Part shown: one piece after another, positions 57,001 to 64,000 of the stretch
How positions within the stretch are numbered: position 1 is the stretch's first letter
Layout of the letters: each line of letters starts with the position of its first letter
The notes under the pieces: model-generated
The model's database searches: none
The model's input: only the letters and a program-made list of their open reading frames with translations
Told to the model about the DNA's origin: nothing
Source of the DNA: Wurfbainia villosa
Taxonomy: Eukaryota; Streptophyta; Magnoliopsida; Zingiberales; Zingiberaceae
Direction of reading: 5' to 3'
Assembly (NCBI GenBank): GCA_025175895.1
Contig: CM045989.1
Coordinates: forward strand, 24,917,928 to 24,981,927
Length of the DNA stretch: 64,000 bases
Translations under genes and position numbers: made by a program

Positions 57001-58418
57001 AGACATATTCGGATTTGGGGTAGTCGGCACATGTCTTTGAAGGGAGATCTTGGTAAGTTGGAATCTCGTCTGAATGCACTTGTTTGTTGGCTACCCTAAG
57101 GAGCGAAGGGTGGTTTATTCTATAGTCCTAGAGATCAGAAGGTGATCGTGAGTACGAATGCCAGATTTCTAGAGGAAGACTATGTGATGAATCACAAGTC
57201 CACGAGTAGGATTGTTCTTGAGGAGATGATAGGGGAAGTCCCGACTTCAGTACCACCGGTACAAGAGGAGACACCACAAGTCAACGCCTTGCGCGTGTCA
57301 CTGAGCATACACATGAGGCACCTCGTCGTAGTGGGAGGGTTGTTAGACAACCAGAGATTCATGTTTTTGGAGAGTCTTGGACTTAGTCACAGTGAACATG
57401 AACTGATCCTGGACATATGATGAGGCAATCCAAGATAGAGATCACGTATCTTGGCAAAAGCGATGAATTGAGAGATAGAATCTATGGATTCTAATCAGGA
57501 GCTAGTAGAGCCACCCGATGGTGTAAAAACCATTGGATGCAAGTGGATCTACAAGAGAAAGAGAGGAGTAGATGGGAAGGTTGAGACCTTCAAAGCTAGG
57601 CTTATTGCGAAAGGGTATACTCAGAAAGAGGGTATCGATTATGAGGAGACCTTTTAGCGATAATATCTTAAGTCTATCCGGATTCTCTTATCTATAGCTG
57701 CTCATATGGATTATGAGATTTGGCAGATGGATGTCAAGACAGCTTTCCTTAACGGAAGTCTTGAGGAGAACATCTATATGCGCCAACCAGAGGGATTCAT
57801 TGCTAAAGGCAAAGAGCATCTTGTATGTAAGCTTAATCGGTCCATTTATGGATTGAAGCAAGCTTCTTGATCTTGGAACATCCGTTTTGATGAGGTAATC
57901 CAGTCATATGGATTTATTCAAAGTCCGGATGAGCCTTGTGTATACAAGAGATGTGACGGAAACGTAGTGGTGTTTCTTGTACTATACGTAGATGACATTT
58001 TGTTAGTTGGCAACAATATCAATGTGTTATCAGATGTAAGGGTATGGTTGTCCAAACAGTTTAATATGAAGGACTTGGGAGAAGTGGGACACATCCTTGG
58101 GATCAAAGTATAAGGGATCGCAAGAAAAGGATGTTGTGCTTGTCTCAAGCTTCATACATTGACACTATCCTTGCTCGTTTTAGCATGCAGAACTCCAAGA
58201 AAGGTTTTCTACCTTTTAGACATGGAGTTCCTTTATCTAAAGAGATGTGTCCCAGAACATCAAAGGAGATAGAGGACATGAAGGCGGTTCCTTATGCTTC
58301 GGCAGTAGGAAGCCTTATGTATGCTATGCTATGTATTTAGATCGGATATCCGCTTCACGCGGGCATGGTTAGCGCATATCGAGTAATCTGACAGGACATT
58401 GACCGCGTAAAGCATATA
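57001..58418 (+). pseudogene. Element H linker and reverse transcriptase, broken
   Basis: Pieces: FLEEDYVMNHK (57165-57200), CKWIYKRKRGVDGK (57538-57580), KGYTQKEGIDYEETF then TAG at 57649-57651, MDVKTAFLNG (57729-57758), a TGA within GLKQAS at 57868-57870, and YVDDILLVGNN (57986-58018). Most residues of the RT core survive, with stops and small indels in between. SKKGFLPFRHGVPLSKEMCP is at 58194-58255. Confidence 0.88.
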
Positions 58419-58964
58419 TTGAAGTACCCGAGAAGGACTAGGGATTATATCTTTGGTTTCAGAAGCGGATCAATTAGTCCCCTGGGTTACACAGTTGATT
58501 TCCAATCAGATAGGGACAAGAGTAAGTCTACCTCGGGGTTTGTGTTTACTTTTGGAGGTGGAGCCATAGCATGGAGGAGTGTCAAGCAGAAATGCGTGGC
58601 GGACTCTACCATGGAAGCTGAGTATGTGGCAGCCTCTGAGGCAGCCAAGGAAGCTGTATGGCTCAGGAACTTCTTGATGGACTTGGATGTGATTCCTGGT
58701 TTGCCCAGAACTATCACAATTTATTGTGATAACAGTGGTGCAGTTGCAAACTCGAAGGAACCACGAGCCCATAAGGCGAGTAAACACATAGAGCGCAAGT
58801 ACCACCTCATACGAGAGATCGTAAAGCGAGGAGAAGTTGCTGTCGCCAAGATTGCATCAGAGGATAACCTGGCGGATCCATTCACTAAGGCCCTTCCAGC
58901 GAAAGCGTTTGATAGGCATGTGGAGGACATGGGGATCAGATGTATGGCAGAGATGACAGCATAG
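58419..58964 (+). CDS. Element H RNase H domain
   Basis: 181 open codons: RRTRDYIFGF, GYTVDFQSDRDKSKSTSGFV, STMEAEYVAASEA (catalytic Glu), TIYCDNSGA (D104), then HIERKYHLIREIV and DNLADPFTKALP. This is the full copia RNase H, which removes RNA from the RNA-DNA hybrid. The ATG is internal to the polyprotein. Stop TAG (58962-58964) is the natural pol end, 11 bases before the PPT. Confidence 0.9.
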   Translation: MKYPRRTRDYIFGFRSGSISPLGYTVDFQSDRDKSKSTSGFVFTFGGGAIAWRSVKQKCVADSTMEAEYVAASEAAKEAVWLRNFLMDLDVIPGLPRTITIYCDNSGAVANSKEPRAHKASKHIERKYHLIREIVKRGEVAVAKIASEDNLADPFTKALPAKAFDRHVEDMGIRCMAEMTA

Positions 58965-58986
58965 TCTTTTAGTATAAGTGGGAGAT

Positions 58987-61089
58987 TGTTGGAATGTATA
59001 CTGAAAGCCTAGCTCTTTTTGTATGAACATTTTATTTTGAAATAAGAATCACATGATCATTGTTTGCATTTTATATATTCATTATATATGTGTGAATATT
59101 GTCTAATATTTTACATTGTAGATAACATGGTGCTTGGTGTGGCACAGAAGATCATGTTATCAGTACCTTGTAAAATATAAGTAAAGGCTCACAACCAAGA
59201 TGGTTTTGGACAAACCATTGGCATGGTTGTAGTGTAGCTTGGTATTGTTTTATCTTGAACATAGAGTTACACTAGTACACTTAGGTGTATTGAGTAGGAC
59301 CGACATAGAGGTGATTCAATTTAGTACTGACTATAATGAATCGGACCTCGGATATTATGTTGTACATGCTCTTAATCCCGATATAATAACGGGCACATGT
59401 ACTTAGTATTTATTTCTTTGATTTACCAGTGGGTGAGATTTAGATGGATTAAATCAATATGCCCGGTAAGTTGGGAAATAATATTATTTACATGGTGTGT
59501 CGTTGATTATAGGAGGAAACTGTGTCCTATATATTAGGTTGATGATGTCCCCTTGAGGAGCTCATAAGGTTCATCATGTAAACCCAGCTGGTTGACTTAG
59601 TCAACATGATGATAAGGTTGAGTGGTACTACTCGAGGAATTAGATGTTAATTAATTGATGGTCAGTAAATCAATTAATTGACGGACATTCGATATCTTAA
59701 ACACGGGGAGATTAATGTACAAATAATATATGGAGCCCATATTGATTTATGGGGGTTGGTGAGGTAGTTCAATGATGATCCTCTAGTGGAATGGAACATC
59801 ATTGATGGATCAAGTTTGTGTGGTTCCGATCCATCGGGTGGCCAAGACCCAACTCCTCCTTATGGTCCCTATCGTAGCCTAATATAATCCTTATGAAGTC
59901 TAGATCCAAGAATGTAAAACAAAACCTAGAACCAACGGTTGGGATTAAATCCCTAGATCCGATGGTTGGATGAAACCCTAGAACCAACGGTTGGGATTAA
60001 ATCCCTAGATCCGATGGTTAGGATGAAATCCTAGAGTCGACGGTTGGGATTAGATCCTTAGATCCGACGATTGGGATAAAACCCTAGATCCGACGGTTGG
60101 GATGAAACCTTAGATCCGACGGTTGGGATGAAATCCTAGATCCGATGGTTGGGATTAAACCCTAGATCCGACGGTTGGGATAAAACCCTAGATCCGACGG
60201 TGGAGATTAAACCCCTAGATCCGACGGTGGAGATTAAAGGAGGCTTAAGCCTAATTATATAAATAGAGGCTTAGGTTGGGCGGCAAGATGGGATTGAAAG
60301 AATTAGGGTTGGCTCTTGGAGAGGTGGGGCGGTTTAGGGTTTAGCTAGGTGGGCGGCAACCATCTTCATCCAAAGTTGTTGCCAGCGCCCAACTTGCACC
60401 ATCAATACTTGGTCGGCGCCCAACCTTAAGGCTTTTCTCTTCTTCCTTGGCCGGCGGTTCTCCTCCCATTGGTGGCTGGTTCTCTTCCTCCTCCCTATTC
60501 TCCAAAAGTGGCCGACGGCAACTCTTCTTGGAGAAGTTGGCCGGCGCATCATCCATTGCTCCTTGGCCGGCGGTTGCACCAAATTCCCTAATTTGGTGGC
60601 CGGTTCTAGATAGGAAAGGTATTTGCTAGTTCTTCTCTTTGTTCGCAGCGGACAAGGTAGAGAAGAAAGCGATCTAGAAGGCTTCTACTCGTGGAGGATC
60701 TTCGTCCACACGTCGTCCACGAGAAGGATAGGACATACGGTAGAAGATCGTGAGGTATAAAGTTATTTTAACTTTATGTACAGATCTGAGCATGTTCTTA
60801 TTTGTTTTGATTATGCATGTGTGTGTATGAATATATATTGTATAATCATGGACCCCAAAGACAAACACAAAAACCGGCGATCCATCCGTCGTCTCTTCCG
60901 CGGCTAACCAACTAGAAGAGTTGTGTTGCTTGAACAACTAGTTTGTTCAAGCGACCACTCAAGTTGTTAGCACGACGACAAATAGGTTGTGCTAAGGAAG
61001 CTCATCCCATCTGGATTAATTCTTTCATTAGTGAAAATTTTAATCCGGGGACATGGGAGCCAATGAGCCTCCGAAGCATCCACCTAACA
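58987..61089 (+). repeat. Element H 3' LTR
   Basis: TGTTGGAATG ... CACCTAACA. Preceded by PPT AAGTGGGAGAT (58976-58986). Confidence 0.92.
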
Positions 61090-61094
61090 CTAGG

Positions 61095-61612
61095 TTGGTG
61101 CTTGTTGGTTGGCTAAAGGAAGGAGAAGGGTTTTGTTTCTATACTTCCTCTTGTTCGGAGCGAGCAAGGAAGGAAGTTTGGTGATCAAGGAGCTTCGACT
61201 TTTCGAAGATCGTCGCCCACACGACGTCCAAAAGGAGGAAGGACATACAATAGAAGATCGAGAGGTATATCGATTGTCTATTTTCTTTTGTAACATGGCT
61301 ATAATTGTTTTTCAGTTATATATGCATGTTGTATTCTTTTTTTATGGTTAAATATACTTGGACCCCGAATATAAACACAAAAGTCGGCGATCCGTACATC
61401 GTCTATTCTGCGACTATTCGTAGAATAGAGGTTGGTGGCTTGAACAACAAGTTTGTTCAAGTGACCACTCTAATCGAATAGCACGATGATGAAACAGTTG
61501 CTTGGGTGATCCCTTTTGTCTAGGATTAATTTTTTTTTAATCTGGGGACGTCGATGGGATCACCATGAACAAGCGATCGAGTTGAAGTGGGAAGTGAAGT
61601 TTCCTACCTTCA
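61095..61612 (+). repeat. Element G 5' LTR, end part
   Basis: Continues after ctagg with TTGGTGCTTGTTGG and carries the GAAGATCG, GTCGGCGATCC and GCTTGAACAACAAG stretches seen in E. Ends TTTCCTACCTTCA before the PBS. Confidence 0.82.
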
Positions 61613-61614
61613 AG

Positions 61615-61627
61615 TGGTATCAGAGCC
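61615..61627 (+). other. Element G primer binding site
   Basis: TGGTATCAGAGCC. The non-coding leader 61628-62609 follows; its stem-loop 2 is at 62437-62485 (ATTAATTTTACT/AGTAAAATTAAT). Confidence 0.9.
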
Positions 61628-62609
61628 ATGGTTTCCAGTTTTGTGTGTTTAGGATTCGGTTACTTTTATGCGCTTTTCATATATTATATATACCGGATAA
61701 TAGTAGGATATGCGTAGGTTAACTTTTTGGTTGCAAGCATTGGATCCAACTATTATGGCCATATGTGTGTATGTGATTGTATGTGTGTAATTGTATATTT
61801 TGTTGAATCCTCGGGGTTGACGAGGCTTGTATTTAATTTTTGTAATTAGATACGACATTGTTTAGCCACTCTTTTTATTTTAGTTTACTTTTGATCTAGA
61901 TTTCATGTACACTCCCTCATGGAGTATAGGATCGATGGATGTAAATTAAAATAGTTTTTAGTCTCGGCTCGGATCTCCGGATGGCTGGTACATGGCATAG
62001 GGAGGAGCGGATGAGATGGCGATACGACGGGAGACATATTGAAGACAAAAGCCATAATAGTTGGAAAATATTTATTTCTTATTGTTTGATATGAATGTCA
62101 TAGGCTAGAAAATTCCTCAATTTTAAATTACTAAGTGGGAGAGGTATATTTTTATAAATTCCCACGGCCTCCATTATGATTTGACATATGATGCAAACAA
62201 ACTTGCACGTCGACTCTGAGTGCATTCCTCCCCATCGGATGAGTTTGTTTGCGGATCACAAGGTCGAATATGGTTATAAAAAATTATTAAGGAGCGTGTG
62301 TACTTCCCCATCGGAAGGCACATAACCCGAGATAATTACCTTGGTACCGAGTAATGGTGAACACTTAGATACAAATATAAGTATCCTCCCCATCGGAGTC
62401 ACTGCTTTTATTTGTAGGGCCAAAGAGGAACCAACTATTAATTTTACTTGTCAAAAAGTTAGGTTAACAAGATAGTAAAATTAATGGGTAAAACCTCCTC
62501 TTACAAATGTAGAATTCAGATATGATTTTAAAATTTTATTGTTTGAGGAATCAATAATTTTTTGAAATCTAAAGTAATGATCTATGTGATTCTTAGGTTT
62601 TTCAAAAAT

Positions 62610-62971
62610 GACTTTCAGTTCACTCGCTATGATACTAAAGGAAAATAAACTTACTGTACCCAAATAATGTTGATTGGAAAAGAATCTAGATATTGTCTTA
62701 ATTGCTGAGGAGTACAAGTATGCACTCTTCGAAGAGTGTCCTCTTAAGCCTGAGAATGAGATGGAAGTCTTTGGAGCTGAGATCGATGGGGAAACCCAAG
62801 TCGATATCATTCTCTAGTCTCTACCTAGGAGCTTCTGACAGAACTCCAGGCAGCAGAAGGGCTTGCTCAGGCTCTGGCCATGGTTGCTCAGAAGTTTTCT
62901 ACTTCTAAGCTGAAAGGCAAGAAGAAGAAGAAACAAGGTAGAAAAAAGGTGGTGGAGGATCTCATGGAGGA
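62610..62971 (+). pseudogene. Element G gag, internally deleted
   Basis: MTFSSLAMILKENKLTV matches E's gag start. At 62750 the protein jumps from CPLKPE to NEMEVFGAEIDGETQVD, a loss of roughly 270 bases relative to E. A second loss removes the part between SLPRS and the QNSRQQKGL-like stretch. Stops and frameshifts are present throughout. Confidence 0.82.
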
Positions 62972-63331
62972 GTGAAGAAGCCGAAAGGAAAGTGCTTCAC
63001 TTACAAGCAGGATGGACATTGGAAGAAGGATTGTCCCAATCGAAAGCAGAACAAAGGTATATCCTTTGGTCTGGTCATTGAAACATGTTTAGTAGTGTTA
63101 TCTACCAACACCTGGTGTGTAGATATAGGAGCCACTGATCATATCTGCAATACTTTACAGGGGTTCCAGGAAACCAGACGACTGGCTGAGGGGGAGATTA
63201 TCATATACTTGGGCGATGCAACGAAGGTGGCGGCTGTTGTAGTGGGAGACGTTTATTTATCTTTTGAGAAAAAAATAAAATTTTGGTTCTTAAGAATTGC
63301 CTTTATGTACCTTTATTTAGAAAGAATTTAA
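62972..63331 (+). pseudogene. Element G zinc knuckle and protease
   Basis: KGKCFTYKQDGHWKKDCP has Tyr in place of the second Cys of the knuckle. The protease site is WCVDIGATDHICNTL, with Ile for the Thr of D-T-G. The frame shifts near 63275. Confidence 0.87.
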
Positions 63332-64000
63332 TTTCGGTTTCTAAATTGTTTATGGATGGATATTCTATTTCTTTTAATGACAGAGTTGTTATAAAAAGGA
63401 ATAGGGAGATTATCTGTTCGGGTGCATTGATAGGAAATTTATATACACTAGAACCAATAGCTCCCACGATGCAAATAAAAGTTGATAACTCATCTTCTAA
63501 TTCCAATAAGAGAAAAGAACATTCAAAGATGAACCAAATATATCTTTGGCATCTTAGTCTTGGTCATATCAACCTAAGAAGAATTTAAAGATTGATAGAT
63601 GATGGACCTTTGGGTTCATTAGTGGTGGAAGATTTCCCAACCTGTGAATCTTGCTTGGAGGGTAAAATGACCAAGAGGCCTTTTAAGGCCAAGGGGTATA
63701 GAGCCAAAGATGTGTTAGAATTGGTTCACTCTGATTTGTGTGGTCCTATGTCTATCCAGGCTAGAGGTGGTTTTGAGTATTTCGACTCTTTTATAGATGA
63801 TTATTTGAGATATGGATACATTTACTTGATGTGCCGCAAGTCTGAATGCTTTGACAAGTTCAAAGAATTCAAGGTTGATGTGGAGAAACGTCAAGGTAAA
63901 AGCATCAAGACACTGCAATCTGATCGTGGTGGTGAATACCTTTTGGGAGAGTTTAGGAATTACTTATCAGAGGCTGAGATTCAATCCCAATTGTCTCCAC
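63283..64000 (+). pseudogene. Element G protease end and integrase, cut by window
   Basis: LKNCLYVPLFRKNLISVSKL, then WHLSLGHINLRRI and TAA 63586-63588 (CAA, Gln, in E). The same frame continues with CESCLEGK, HSDLCGP and SDRGGEYLLG to the window end. First two catalytic Asp residues are present; the Glu lies beyond 64000. Confidence 0.88.

Larger units (their letters stand above)
52026..61089 (+). mobile_element. Element H: Ty1/copia element, second copy of E's family
   Basis: Flanked by ctagg (52021-52025, 61090-61094); 9064 bases. LTRs of about 2.05 and 2.10 kb end CACCTAACA. Same gene order as E. RNase H and the zinc knuckle/protease site are intact here, whereas RT and gag are broken, the opposite of E. 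Inserted into the LTR of its relative G. Confidence 0.92.
50694..64000 (+). mobile_element. Element G: Ty1/copia element related to E, runs off the window
   Basis: 5' LTR starts TATTGGGATG (50694), is split by H at ctagg, resumes at 61095 and ends at about 61612. PBS, leader, shortened gag, protease and the first part of integrase follow. Sequence similarity to E is clear in the leader and pol, but the LTR has diverged in its middle and end. The 3' part is outside the window. Confidence 0.88.

Noticed and set aside
1..64000. tRNA, rRNA, riboswitch or host gene candidates.
   Set aside because: TGGTATCAGAGC sites are retrotransposon primer sites, not tRNAs. No rRNA-like stretch and no multi-exon host gene was recognised by reading; a tRNAscan or protein search was not possible here.

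Overview
This window is a piece of a flowering-plant nuclear genome made almost entirely of nested LTR retrotransposons. The plant assignment rests on the element types: an Athila-type Ty3/gypsy element with a tRNA-Asp primer site and an env-like ORF, a chromodomain Tekay/Del-type Ty3/gypsy element with 3 kb LTRs, and several Ty1/copia elements with TGGTATCAGAGC-type (initiator tRNA-Met) primer sites. I found no intact host gene, rRNA, tRNA or CRISPR array. The species cannot be named from this sequence.

Layout. Element A (minus strand, <1-49668) is an old gag-only Ty1/copia copy. It is split by three insertions. The first is B, an Athila-type element (457-26387, plus, TSD tatta). B is itself split by C (2494-18686, plus, same family as A), and C's 3' LTR is split by D, a Tekay/Del-type element (8327-17750, plus, TSD taggt). 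B also carries a solo LTR (22977-24783). The second insertion in A is E, a Ty1/copia element (27354-36569, plus, TSD tttat). The third is F, a different Ty1/copia element (39037-48536, minus, TSD cccta), lying inside A's 5' LTR. About 1 kb of unassigned DNA (49669-50693) follows, holding a 111-codon ORF with one stop. Next comes G (50694 to beyond the window, plus), a diverged relative of E, whose 5' LTR is split by H (52026-61089, plus, TSD ctagg), a copy of E's family.

Function. No element here looks able to move by itself. A and C keep only gag-like coding. B keeps gag, protease and the env-like ORF but has lost RT, RNase H and integrase. D keeps a gag fragment, most of integrase and the chromodomain. 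E keeps a 743-codon stretch from the end of protease through integrase and reverse transcriptase, but has broken gag/protease and RNase H. F and H have all domains in pieces. G is cut by the window end. Trans-mobilisation of A/C by an autonomous copia relative is the obvious model but is inference.

The most interesting structure is non-coding. The copia leader of E, H and G has a conserved pair of RNA hairpins with one compensatory base-pair change. F's LTR holds a run of back-to-back hairpins. A carries a PPT, a 198-bp mini-LTR and a second PBS between its long LTR and gag. Many small differences between E, H and the F primer site fall on CAG/CTG trinucleotides and look like systematic sequence error, so frame damage in those copies should be read with caution.
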